In this document: positions 28,422 through 36,844 of the stretch, piece after piece
How the letters are laid out: each line of letters opens with the position of its first letter
Position numbering within the stretch: the stretch's first letter is position 1
Assembly (NCBI GenBank): GCA_900538545.1
Contig: UPYK01000001.1
Location: forward strand, 62,001 to 126,000
Source: an uncultured Eggerthella sp.
GTDB lineage: Bacteria > Actinomycetota > Coriobacteriia > Coriobacteriales > Eggerthellaceae
Reading direction: 5' to 3'
Length of the DNA stretch: 64,000 nt
Program-made: the position numbers and the translations under genes
The notes under the pieces: generated by a model
Databases searched by the model: none
Told to the model about the DNA's origin: nothing
What the model saw: only the letters and a program-made list of their open reading frames with translations

Positions 28422-28976
28422 ATGGCGCAGGAGACGCGAGCAGTCAACCCGGCGCGTGCAGAAACGCGTGCGTGCATCACGAAAGCTCTCGTAAAGCTTA
28501 CGCAGGAAAAGGCGCTCTCTTCCATCAGTGTAACAGAGCTTTGCCAAGCTGCGGGCGTTTCGCGCATGGCGTTCTATCGCAACTACGATTCCAAAGAAGA
28601 GGTCTTCACTGCTCGGCTTGAAGAGGTCATCGCAGATTATGCGCGTGTCACCGAACCGCTCTTGAAAGCGGGAACACTTTGGTATGATGTTGGCCACTTG
28701 AGCACGTGCTTCGAATTCTTCAAGAACAATGCAGCGCTCATGAATTGTCTGTTTCGCTGTGGGTTCACGGGGTTGCTCGTGAAATCGATCTCCGATTTCC
28801 TGATCGGCCGCTATGGGAATGGCACTCCTGAGGGCAATTACATCTTAACGGCTTTTGCGGGCTCGCTCTGTGCGTGCTATCCGCTTTGGGCTAAGCGTGG
28901 TTTCAGGGAGTCACCGCGGCAGATGGCCGAGCTGCTCGGGCGATTCTATACGGCCATCCCTTCTGCCAGCAATTAG
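28422..28976 (+). CDS. TetR-family transcriptional regulator
   Basis: 184 aa, N-terminal HTH (ISVTELCQAAGVSRMAFYRNYDSKEE) and a C-terminal domain of the TetR_C type seen in DhaS-like regulators. The ATG at 28422 has GGGAGA 10 bases upstream and lies 16 bases after the CoA-disulfide reductase stop, so the two are probably co-transcribed. A longer reading starting inside the previous gene is rejected. Its operator may be the GTTACAA-T-TTGTAAC palindrome 206 bases downstream; this is a guess from position. Confidence 0.83.
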   Translation: MAQETRAVNPARAETRACITKALVKLTQEKALSSISVTELCQAAGVSRMAFYRNYDSKEEVFTARLEEVIADYARVTEPLLKAGTLWYDVGHLSTCFEFFKNNAALMNCLFRCGFTGLLVKSISDFLIGRYGNGTPEGNYILTAFAGSLCACYPLWAKRGFRESPRQMAELLGRFYTAIPSASN

Positions 28977-29181
28977 TGGCTCTGCTGTAAGCCGCAAGTA
29001 GGGCTCGGAGTCTTCGCGGTTTCGCAAGGTATCTCACGGACAGCTCGAGCTGGCTATGCGACCGGTTTCACTGATCGCATTACAACCACTCGGCTCACGC
29101 GCTTCCTCACCTTTCTTGCTGAACAATTTGCGCCTTTCTGTAACACTCTGCATCGCGGGGCAGAAGACCGTTCTGTCAAAC

Positions 29182-29196
29182 GTTACAATTTGTAAC
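29182..29196. promoter_or_regulatory. Perfect 7-1-7 palindrome upstream of degV pair
   Basis: GTTACAATTTGTAAC is a perfect inverted repeat around a central T, 20 bases before the first degV start. A TGTAACA half-site lies near 29140. It is well placed as an operator controlling the degV genes; the binding protein is not identified. Confidence 0.55.
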
Positions 29197-29216
29197 AGAT
29201 GAAGTCAGGAGGCAGC

Positions 29217-30152
29217 ATGCGCACAGCGGTGATAACGGACACGAATAGCGGGATATCGACCGAGGAAGCAGCGGAGATGGGCATTCGCTCCATCCCGATG
29301 CCCGTGCTGATAGATGGGGAGATCTATCTTGAAGGGGTTGATCTTGAGAGCGAGAATTTCTTCGCGAGCCTGACCGAGGGCAAAGCGGTAACGACCTCGC
29401 AGCCTTCTCCGGGGGTCGTGTGCTCTGCATGGGAAGAGGCTTTGGATGAGGGGTTCGATAACGTGGTCTACTTGCCGATGTCTTCGGGACTCAGCCATTC
29501 CTGCGAATCCGCCCAGCTTGCTGCCGCCAACTATTCAGGGCGCGTTGCGGTGGTGGACAACGGACGCGTTTCGGTGACCTTGCGAGCAGCCGTTGAAGAT
29601 GCGCTTGCGATGGCGAATCAGGGAATGCCGGCGGCTCATATCAAGTCGGAGCTTGAGCGAAGGGCGAAGCTTTCGAGCATCTATCTTGCTGTCGATGATC
29701 TGGGCTATCTCGTGCGCGGCGGAAGGGTCACGCCTGCTGCTGCGGCGCTCGCTTCCGTGCTGAAAGTAAGGCCCGTTCTGTCTATTCGAACCGGCCAGAT
29801 CGAGCCGTTCTCGAAGGAGCGGGGCATGAAGAAGGCGGTGGCGAAGATGTTCTCAGCAGCCAAACACGATGCCAAGAAAGAGTTCGATCTCAAAGAGGAC
29901 GAGCTGGTGGTGGGGGTTGCGAGCGCAGGGATAGATCCTGAGCGCGAGTTGGAGTATCTCGAGCGAGCGAAAGCAGAGTTTCCTGATGCAAAGGTGTTCT
30001 TCAACCGGCTGCCCTTCTCTGTTGCGGTGCACACGGGGCCCGGTGCGCTCGGCATTGGCATCCACGCACGTCCGAAACAGCTTGCGGGGCTGGACTCGTC
30101 GAGCGCTGAGCAGCAGGGCAGTGCTCAGACGAAGCGAATGCGCAATGAATAG
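29217..30152 (+). CDS. DegV-family (FakB-like) fatty-acid-binding protein
   Basis: 311 aa with the DegV/EDD fold: start MRTAVITDTNSG, the TSQPS substrate motif (TTSQPSPG), LPMSSGLSHS, and a C-terminal GPGALGIG. FakB proteins hold a fatty acid for phosphorylation by FakA; no FakA is in this window. Start at 29217 has AGGAGG 4-5 bases upstream. A 30-residue hydrophilic tail after the domain is unusual. First of a tandem pair 49 bases apart. Confidence 0.85.
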   Translation: MRTAVITDTNSGISTEEAAEMGIRSIPMPVLIDGEIYLEGVDLESENFFASLTEGKAVTTSQPSPGVVCSAWEEALDEGFDNVVYLPMSSGLSHSCESAQLAAANYSGRVAVVDNGRVSVTLRAAVEDALAMANQGMPAAHIKSELERRAKLSSIYLAVDDLGYLVRGGRVTPAAAALASVLKVRPVLSIRTGQIEPFSKERGMKKAVAKMFSAAKHDAKKEFDLKEDELVVGVASAGIDPERELEYLERAKAEFPDAKVFFNRLPFSVAVHTGPGALGIGIHARPKQLAGLDSSSAEQQGSAQTKRMRNE

Positions 30153-30201
30153 CGTGAAACGAATTGACCGATCTAAAACTTCTTTTGAAGGAGCTTAGCC
30201 T

Positions 30202-31098
30202 ATGATTCGCATCATCACTGATTCCACTTCATCACTTCCGAAAGATCTGCGTGAGAAACTTGGCATCCATCTGCTCAACCTTGTGGTCAATCGTGGTGGC
30301 GTTAGTCACGTGGAAGGCGAGATGGACCTCGATGCGTTCTATGCCGATATCTACGAGATGGCCGATGATATTCCCACATCAAGCCAGCCTTCAGCGTTGA
30401 GCATAGAGACTGCGCTTGAAGAGGCGGCCGCAGCAGGCGACGAAGTGCTTGGAATCTTCATCAGTGGCAGGATGTCAGGCACGTTCGAAGGAGTTGCGCG
30501 TGCGGCGAGAGAAACTGCCAAGCGCCATCCTGATTTCAAATATGCGCTTATCGACAGCATGACCAATTGCATGGAGCTAGGCTGGGTGGTCGTCGCAGCA
30601 TGCGAGGCACGTGATGCGGGCGGAAGCCTTGAAGAGTGCGTCGAGGCGGCCACGCGTGCGATGTCTTCGACGCGTTTCATCTTCGCGCCTGAGTCGCTCA
30701 AATTTCTAGAGAAGGGCGGCAGGATAGGGAAGGCTTCGGCGCTGTTGGGCAACATGTTGAACATCTCGCCTATCCTTACGGTGAAGAATGGTGAGGCTGC
30801 AACATTTTCCAAGGTGAGAACCCAAAAGAAAGCGCTTGCCAAGATGGTCGACGTGTTCAAGCGCGATGTGGAGAACCATGGGTTGCACAATGTTGCCGTT
30901 CACTATATCGGCTCGTGCGTTCCTGCGTTCGAGTGGGCACGCGATGTGATCGATCCACTGGTTGGCAAGACCGTGATGGTGCTTCCTGCAAGCCCCGTGA
31001 TCGGCGTGCATGTGGGACCCGCAATGGGGCTTGTTTACGAATGCGCCGCGCCGATCGAGGGCAAGTTCGCAACTTCACCCGAGATCATTGCTTCGTAG
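30202..31098 (+). CDS. DegV-family (FakB-like) fatty-acid-binding protein, second copy
   Basis: 298 aa. Begins MIRIITDSTSSLP, with TSSQPS at the substrate motif, SGRMSGTFEGV, and the C-terminal GVHVGPAMGL. AAGGAG lies 8 bases before the ATG. Divergent in sequence from the preceding DegV, so the two probably bind different acyl chains, as known for multiple FakB proteins in Firmicutes. Function beyond family assignment is inferred. Confidence 0.87.
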   Translation: MIRIITDSTSSLPKDLREKLGIHLLNLVVNRGGVSHVEGEMDLDAFYADIYEMADDIPTSSQPSALSIETALEEAAAAGDEVLGIFISGRMSGTFEGVARAARETAKRHPDFKYALIDSMTNCMELGWVVVAACEARDAGGSLEECVEAATRAMSSTRFIFAPESLKFLEKGGRIGKASALLGNMLNISPILTVKNGEAATFSKVRTQKKALAKMVDVFKRDVENHGLHNVAVHYIGSCVPAFEWARDVIDPLVGKTVMVLPASPVIGVHVGPAMGLVYECAAPIEGKFATSPEIIAS

Positions 31099-31323
31099 TT
31101 GCTCTTACTCCCGTACCGCAAGACGGCTTTGGCGCGAACCTGTGCGTTCGCTCAGTGCATTCACTTCATCGCTCGCAAGACACCCTACGACTACCTGTCT
31201 GGATGATGCACAGCTCGTTCGCACTCATCTGCATGGCAATCAGCCGGGAACGATTTCGCTCTTGGCGATATGGACAAACTGCACAGCTGTCTTTATTCGG
31301 TGGTAGTCCGATCGTCCATCCTC

Positions 31324-31329
31324 TATAAT
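31324..31329 (+). promoter_or_regulatory. Probable -10 box for aldo/keto reductase gene
   Basis: TATAAT, 43 bases before the start codon in a 273-base gap without other genes. The -35 region at the proper distance is poor, so activation by a regulator is possible. Confidence 0.45.
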
Positions 31330-31371
31330 GGTCTCATCAAACGACACTATGTCGCTTAGAGGAGTGTTCGC

Positions 31372-32517
31372 ATGAACTATCGAAAGCTTGGCAAGACGGG
31401 ACTTATGGTCAGCGAGATCGGGTTTGGTCCTGAGTGGATGACGGGAACGCCGGAAGAAACGCGCGCCATCGCTGAGGTGCTGCGTGAAGCAGGCGTGAAC
31501 TATCTGGACTGCTGGATGCCCGATCCTCATATTCGTGCGAACCTTGGCTATGCCATGAAGGGCCACACGGATGAATGGATCGTCCAGGGGCATATTGGTG
31601 CTTGCTGGGTGGACGGTCAGTATCTTCGCAGCCGTGATGTGGCATTGGCAAAACCTGCCTTCGAAGATGAGCTTGCACTGCTCGGCGTTGACCACTTCGA
31701 AGTAGGCATGATGCACTATATCGATAGTGTGGATGAATTCCGCGCCTGCCTAGATGGTCCCTATTATGAGTATGTACAAGAGCTGTTGCGTGCGGGAACC
31801 ATCCGCCATGTTGGTCTTTCGACTCACAACCCCGAAGTTGCCCTTGAAGCAGCGCGGAGGGAAGTGGTGGAGGTCATCATGTTCTCGATCAACCCTGCCT
31901 TCGATCTGATGCCTGCTTCTGAAGACGTGAACGATCTGTTTGGGGATTTCGAAGAAGCGGGCGAGCAAATGGAGCCTTTGCGTGCCGAACTCTATAGCTT
32001 GTGCGAAGAGAAGGAGATCGCGCTCACGGTGATGAAGCCGTATGCCGGTGGTCGTTTGCTCATGGATGAGCAGTCACCGTTTGGTAAGGCGCTCACTCCT
32101 GTTCAGTGCATCCATTATTGTCTGACGCGTCCTGCGGTCGCTTCTGTTTTGGCGGGATACCAGAGCGTCGAGGAGGCGCAAGCTGCACTCGCTTATGTGC
32201 AGGCAAGCGAAGAGGAGCGCGACTTTGCCCAGGTGATCGCTGATGCCCCTGCGCGCAAAGCATACTTCGGGCAGTGCACGTATTGCGGTCACTGCCAGCC
32301 TTGCGCGGTGGGCATCGATATCGCTACTGTGAACAAATTCGCCGATCTGGCTTCGATCCAGGATACGGTACCGCAAAGCATTCGTGCGCACTATCTCGAG
32401 CTGGACAAGAATGCTTCCGATTGCATTGCCTGCGGGAATTGTGAGCCTAATTGCCCCTTCGGCGTGAAGATCGTCGAGCGCATGGAAGGGACCGAGCGCC
32501 TGTTCGCGCAAGGTTAG
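31372..32517 (+). CDS. Aldo/keto reductase-like protein with C-terminal [4Fe-4S] domain
   Basis: 381 aa. The N-terminal (beta/alpha)8 part begins MNYRKLGKTGLMVSEIGFG, and the C-terminus has two cysteine groups, CTYCGHCQPC and CIACGNCEPNC, expected to bind Fe-S clusters. The tetrad of classical aldo/keto reductases is incomplete: around residue 45 the sequence is LDCWMPDPHI with no Tyr where D-x4-Y is expected, and the usual catalytic Lys position reads IVQGHIG. A histidine in GMMHYID remains. It belongs to a ferredoxin-linked subgroup that probably does not use the standard mechanism. GAGGAG precedes the ATG. Confidence 0.85.
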   Translation: MNYRKLGKTGLMVSEIGFGPEWMTGTPEETRAIAEVLREAGVNYLDCWMPDPHIRANLGYAMKGHTDEWIVQGHIGACWVDGQYLRSRDVALAKPAFEDELALLGVDHFEVGMMHYIDSVDEFRACLDGPYYEYVQELLRAGTIRHVGLSTHNPEVALEAARREVVEVIMFSINPAFDLMPASEDVNDLFGDFEEAGEQMEPLRAELYSLCEEKEIALTVMKPYAGGRLLMDEQSPFGKALTPVQCIHYCLTRPAVASVLAGYQSVEEAQAALAYVQASEEERDFAQVIADAPARKAYFGQCTYCGHCQPCAVGIDIATVNKFADLASIQDTVPQSIRAHYLELDKNASDCIACGNCEPNCPFGVKIVERMEGTERLFAQG

Positions 32518-32541
32518 CTCACAGAACCGCGTACTTAACTG

Positions 32542-32973
32542 CTACGAGGTAATGCTCGGGTTGTATTCCTTTAAAAGCTTTAGCAGCTCTTCTGCGTGGG
32601 AATGACGCTTTTTGGTGGCTGTTCCCACGATGGCGATGGAATCGTAGCTGCCATATTTCTTGAAGAAATCGGGGATCGCGTTATCGGCTTTAAGTTCTTC
32701 GGCGTACTTCTTGAAATATTCTTCGTAGGGCATGCCTGCATCTAAATAGGCATCGAGTAACGACTTCGTGGGGGAGTATTCGACATCGTGCACATAATCG
32801 GCATGGGCGATCACGTGGGTGAAGTATTCGAGATCTTCTTGCTTGGTGAAGCCTGAAAGCTGATTCGTGTTCTTGAGGCGGATGTCGAGCACGAGCGTCG
32901 CCTTCCATCCGAGTATCTTGTTGAAGAATTCTTCTGCGGTTGTTTGATATGCGCTCAGTACGTTGATCTTCAT
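32542..32973 (-). CDS. DUF488-family protein
   Basis: 143 aa, cytoplasmic, with features of DUF488 proteins: VLDIRLKNTNQLSGFTK near residue 30, HVIAHADYVHDVEYSP, and a C-terminal IAIVGTATKKRHSHAEELL, in which the usual C-x4-H/C-xR-H-type segment is replaced by GTATKKRHSHAE. No enzymatic role is established for the family. GGAGGGG lies just before the ATG. It converges on the aldo/keto reductase gene with a 24-base gap. Confidence 0.75.
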   Translation of the reverse strand: MKINVLSAYQTTAEEFFNKILGWKATLVLDIRLKNTNQLSGFTKQEDLEYFTHVIAHADYVHDVEYSPTKSLLDAYLDAGMPYEEYFKKYAEELKADNAIPDFFKKYGSYDSIAIVGTATKKRHSHAEELLKLLKEYNPSITS

Positions 32974-33329
32974 TGTTACCCCTCCAGCCGTGCGTTACCA
33001 GTTTCGCTCTTGCAAGTCCAACACGTTTCAAGTCTAAGATACGAGCAAGCTCTAATTTGGTGACGGCAGGTTTGCGTTACGGTCTTGATGATTGCGTGTT
33101 ACGGAACGCTTCGTAAGAAAGAATCTGGAGAGCGTTTCATTTTTGTGGCGCGGCAAGGCGTTCTGCAGCGCGATGAAAAGAGCGAGCTGCCATCAGGGTT
33201 TCCTTATGTTCACAAATCATCGACCGATTGTTAGCGGCGTCTGAGCTGGCGATTGCTTGTTCTAGAATCAAGGCTGTTCAAACATTTAGTCATCCAAGGC
33301 ATACAACAGCCTGCACAGATGGGTCCAGC
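32974..33329. other. Intergenic region upstream of brnQ
   Basis: A 356-base gap between divergent genes. TTACG-gaacgctt-CGTAA near 33100 is a small imperfect hairpin. I see no gene, no clear promoter and no riboswitch-like structure. Confidence 0.3.
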
Positions 33330-34658
33330 ATGAGGCAGATCGGAAGAACAAAGGGAAAGTCGACGCTCGGAAAAGACTCGATCGTGGTCGGGTTCTCGCT
33401 CTTCGCGATGTTCTTCGGTGCGGGCAATTTGATATTTCCCCCAACCTTAGGGCAGCTGAGCGGTGACCTTTGGGCGTGGGGATTGGTTGGGTTCCTGCTC
33501 GTTGATGCTGTTCTCTCGTGCCTCGGCGTGTTCTTGGTAAGCCGCTTGGGCGGCCCGCGTGGAGCCTTCGACGGGACGCTCGGAAAGATCGGCGGCACGA
33601 TCCTAACGACGGTGGCTATCTTGTGCCTTTGCGTTGTCTTCGCCATGCCACGTACGGCTGCTACCACCTTCGAGCTGTCGGTCGCGCCCTATCTTGGCGA
33701 AGACGCGAATTCCTTTTTGGTCCCGTTCTCTATCTTGTTCTTCGTGATCGTGTATCTGCTCACCTGCAGGAAGTCGCGGGTAGTTGATATCATCGGCAAG
33801 TTCTTCACGCCGACGTTGCTAGTCGGTGTGCTCGTGCTGATCGTGGCTGGGGTCGTTGCTCCTATAGGAGAGATTCAGCCACCTCAAACGGATTATGTAT
33901 TTCAGGAGGGCATTCGCTCGGGCTATCAGACCATGGATGTTCTCGGGGTTGCAGCGTTTTCCATCATCATCCTGGATTCTGCCGTTGTGAAGGGCTACAC
34001 CGATCCCGGTAGGAGTTCGGCGCTTCTTGCGCGTGCGAGCATCGGGGCAGTAGTGATGCTCGGGCTGGTCTATGGCGGATTGACCTACCTCGGCGCGACG
34101 TCGGTGTCGCTGGGGACGGGCATGTCGCAGGTTGGACTGCTCGTTGCTATCGTTGAGAGCGTTTTGGGAGATGCGGGCAAGATCCTATTGAGTGCGATCG
34201 TGGCGCTTGCGTGCGTGACCACAGCTGTTGCGCTGGTAAGCTCGGCTGCGGATTTCTTCAGTCGGCTGTTCAAGAACAAGATATCCTACCAGGCGCTTTT
34301 GATCATAGACTGCGTGATAGGTGCACTGATCTGCGATATCGGCCTCGATAACATCATTCGCTTTGCCGATCCGGTGTTGGGCGTGGTGTACCCGCCTTTC
34401 ATCACCGTGGTGGTGCTTCTGATCTTCAGGAAGCAGATCAAGCTGCGCGAAGTCTATCAAGGTGCTGCTATAGGTGCGCTCGTGGGAGGGGTCGTGGTCG
34501 AGCTGGCCGTGACTAATGTGGCTACTATCGTTCCGCTCGAACTGCTCCCGCTTTCTTCGATGGGCTTTGGCTGGATCGTGTTCGCTCTAATGGGCGCCTT
34601 GGTCGGAATGGTGGTGGGCCTTACCAGGCGAAGGATATCTTACACTCGAAGTGTTTAA
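33330..34658 (+). CDS. brnQ: Branched-chain amino acid carrier, BrnQ family
   Basis: Membrane protein of about 442 aa and 12 helices, a Na+- or H+-coupled importer of Leu/Ile/Val (LIVCS family). FGAGNLIFPPTLGQ in the first helix is the family signature; GRSSALLARASIGA and YPPFITVVVLL follow in order. The ATG at 33330 (MRQIGRTKGK) is chosen because the domain starts 17 residues later. The ribosome site is weak, and an in-frame start 34 codons upstream cannot be excluded. Confidence 0.9.
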   Translation: MRQIGRTKGKSTLGKDSIVVGFSLFAMFFGAGNLIFPPTLGQLSGDLWAWGLVGFLLVDAVLSCLGVFLVSRLGGPRGAFDGTLGKIGGTILTTVAILCLCVVFAMPRTAATTFELSVAPYLGEDANSFLVPFSILFFVIVYLLTCRKSRVVDIIGKFFTPTLLVGVLVLIVAGVVAPIGEIQPPQTDYVFQEGIRSGYQTMDVLGVAAFSIIILDSAVVKGYTDPGRSSALLARASIGAVVMLGLVYGGLTYLGATSVSLGTGMSQVGLLVAIVESVLGDAGKILLSAIVALACVTTAVALVSSAADFFSRLFKNKISYQALLIIDCVIGALICDIGLDNIIRFADPVLGVVYPPFITVVVLLIFRKQIKLREVYQGAAIGALVGGVVVELAVTNVATIVPLELLPLSSMGFGWIVFALMGALVGMVVGLTRRRISYTRSV

Positions 34659-34668
34659 AGCTCGTTAT

Positions 34669-34693
34669 TGATAGCGACGGCGGCGGGGGAGCG
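34669..34693. repeat. 25-base copy of the 3' end of the hsmA-like gene
   Basis: This stretch matches 39423-39447 at 24 of 25 bases. The latter codes for the last residues (LPRHRRYQ, stop) of the HsmA-like protein on the minus strand; here the minus strand reads LLSLPRRRRYQ, stop. It is therefore likely the remnant of a second copy or a recombination scar. Confidence 0.5.
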
Positions 34694-34780
34694 AAAGCAG
34701 CGCGTTCAGGAGGGGAAACTGCTTAGGTGGCCTCGCTCATAGCAAAGATGATTATCCATCTTCTTCAGAGTGTAACCTTT

Positions 34781-35122
34781 TTAAAACTCGTCTACGATTC
34801 CATCATCATCGTCAAAGTTATCATCTTCGTCGTCGTACTCTTCATACTCATCGTCGAACTCATCATCGAAATCAAAGTCATCATCTTCATCGCTGTATTC
34901 ATCATCGAACTCATCATCGAACCCATCATCGTATTCATCAAAGAAGTCGTCATCATCGAAATCGTCGGAGCCTTTGAGATCATCGTTGAAGGAAGCGGAT
35001 GAATGCATGCTCCGGGGTTCGCTGTCTGTCTCGAATTCATCAAGCTCTTTGTCCTCTTTTTCCAGGTGCTGAAAAGCTCCATAAAGAAAGAGCGCTTCGG
35101 TGCCGTGATTAAAATCAAACAT
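34781..35122 (-). CDS. Extremely acidic Asp/Glu repeat protein
   Basis: 113 aa. Residues 1-25 are ordinary (MFDFNHGTEALFLYGAFQHL), while from about residue 50 onward the protein is nearly all Asp, Glu, Phe and Tyr in irregular DDEFDDEY-type repeats, encoded by GAT-rich repeats at 34800-35000. No known domain recognised. GAGGAGG directly before the ATG supports a real gene. Highly acidic proteins can be DNA mimics, chaperones or metal binders, but nothing here decides. It lies at the left edge of the AT-rich accessory region. Confidence 0.65.
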   Translation of the reverse strand: MFDFNHGTEALFLYGAFQHLEKEDKELDEFETDSEPRSMHSSASFNDDLKGSDDFDDDDFFDEYDDGFDDEFDDEYSDEDDDFDFDDEFDDEYEEYDDEDDNFDDDDGIVDEF

Positions 35123-35273
35123 GATACCTCCTCGCTTTCGCTGGCTTCTTTCCATTCTAGGCTGCTTTTGATAGATGCTGACCGAGCAGCTTTCGCTAGG
35201 CGTGATCGATTATCCTTCTTACTATTATTGTTCTGCCTACCAGCATCATTGCGGAAGGCCACATTGGTGTCAT

Positions 35274-35326
35274 AAAAAAAGAGGCAAAAGACTCGGTCTA
35301 GTCGTAGTCTAAGCTAGATTCCGAGT
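35274..35326 (-). terminator. Terminator of the HTH-like gene
   Basis: On the minus strand, ACTCGG/CCGAGT and TCTAG/CTAGA (35326-35314 with 35301-35291) form a stem with a two-base bulge and a 12-base loop, followed about ten bases later by a run of seven Ts (35280-35274). The stem includes the stop codon of the upstream gene. Confidence 0.6.
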
Positions 35327-36558
35327 TCGTTGTTACTATAACAGGGTTCATTATCAAAGAGTTCTTGCTGTCTCGCTCGATTGATTTGGATAAGTTCGCT
35401 CAGCTTCCATACATCTTTTATTCCTGAAGCATCCTGCTTGCGAACAAACGGGTCTATTTCATCAGCGTATTCTTCGATCCAGGATTTAAGTTCTTTTAGC
35501 AATGAAACATTGTCAATATCTTCCGTATCGGATGCTATGGTTTCTATAGATGCCATAAACTCGCGACATCTCTTTGCTTTGGTGTGGTTATCAGAAAGTT
35601 CCAATAAAGCCGATCTGTATTCTTCTTCAGCTTTGTTCGTCTCTGCCAGCTTTCTTTTCCAAGTGTCAACTTCGTATTTTCGATTAGCTTGCCGCCTTTT
35701 TAGTTCGTACTTGCTTCTATTTCTGTCAGCAATGATACATAGCTCGAAGAGCGCTTCTCCGAGCTGTTCTTCGACCTTTCTTTCTTTGTTGTCTTTGCAA
35801 GCGAAAAGAGGCTGGCTTCCTCTCTCTTTTGAGAAGGAGAAGGAGAGCTCTTCTTCGTTATTGTCTTGTACGGCTAGATGGAACCTCCCTGAAGGAACTT
35901 CGAGGATTAAACTCCATTTTGATCTGCCATTTTCATACCAATTTTCTGCTTCGTCGCTGATTTCTCCCTCGATCTCATAGAGTCGCTTATCAAGGGAGTC
36001 TAGTATTCGTAAGACCCGCTTTTCAAGTTTTTTTGAAACGTCGAATGGGGCTGTCCGTTCTTTTTGCGGAGTGTGCCAAAGACTATATCGATACCTTTCG
36101 AAGTTCTCTCGTTCTTTCTCTCGTTTTTCGTCAATTCGGTCAATAAGACTTTGTATCCATGGAGTTGGTTTTCTTAATTGGTTCTCTACGGAGAAGCTCT
36201 CACAAAAATCTTTGATTGCTTGTTTGGATTCCTCGGTAATAAGCAGAAAAGGACTCTCACTTGCAAGCTGCTCATCTGAAAGAACGTCTACATTAACGCA
36301 TTTGATAGCGTAACCAAAAACACGCTCAGAAAGAGCGCGGGTAACTTCTGGCAATGGGGGAATAGGGACTTTCTGGCGCTTTTTCTCGTTCTTCGCCCAG
36401 TATCCGCGGGGCGGTAAAGGGATATCGAGCTTCGTGAGCCTTTTTCTTAAAGCGACATCAGAAATACCTTCTTCTTTGGCAAGCTTGCTAATAGGCGTTT
36501 TCCATGCATCCTTATACAGCTTTTCTCTTTCATTATTTGAAACTTTGCCGTATATCAT
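35314..36558 (-). CDS. Hypothetical protein with N-terminal HTH-like region and coiled coil
   Basis: 414 aa, lysine- and glutamate-rich, AT-rich gene. Residues 8-55 (LYKDAWKTPISKLAKEEGISDVALRKR then LDIPLPPRGYWAK) resemble a conserved N-terminal HTH found in uncharacterised proteins of mobile or accessory islands. The rest is mostly alpha-helical with probable coiled coils at about 115-150 and 280-340. No catalytic motif recognised. A Rho-independent terminator follows. The HTH suggests DNA binding; no function is assigned. Confidence 0.6.
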   Translation of the reverse strand: MIYGKVSNNEREKLYKDAWKTPISKLAKEEGISDVALRKRLTKLDIPLPPRGYWAKNEKKRQKVPIPPLPEVTRALSERVFGYAIKCVNVDVLSDEQLASESPFLLITEESKQAIKDFCESFSVENQLRKPTPWIQSLIDRIDEKREKERENFERYRYSLWHTPQKERTAPFDVSKKLEKRVLRILDSLDKRLYEIEGEISDEAENWYENGRSKWSLILEVPSGRFHLAVQDNNEEELSFSFSKERGSQPLFACKDNKERKVEEQLGEALFELCIIADRNRSKYELKRRQANRKYEVDTWKRKLAETNKAEEEYRSALLELSDNHTKAKRCREFMASIETIASDTEDIDNVSLLKELKSWIEEYADEIDPFVRKQDASGIKDVWKLSELIQINRARQQELFDNEPCYSNNELGI

Positions 36559-36844
36559 GTGTTCTCACGCTCCTAATTTGTGGCTAGAAATATGACCAAA
36601 TCTCCCTTAATGGTAAGCAGCCCCCAAACTGCCAATAAAATTCTAATATTCTGGAAACACGGATTCATGTCTTCCATTAACCTCCAGGTTTTCGCAATTG
36701 AACATCTCTATAAGGTAGCTCTAAGATGTTCATTCTATTGCAAATACGCATAAATCAATGTCCCATTAAAAGTACTCATGTGTTGCCTGAGTTCATTATC
36801 CTTTTTAAAAAGTCACATTTTAGGCTATGAAGGGATCTGATCAC

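Noticed and set aside
34800..35000. GAT-rich repeats as a CRISPR or satellite array
   Set aside because: They are irregular codon repeats within the acidic protein; no spacers and no constant repeat unit.
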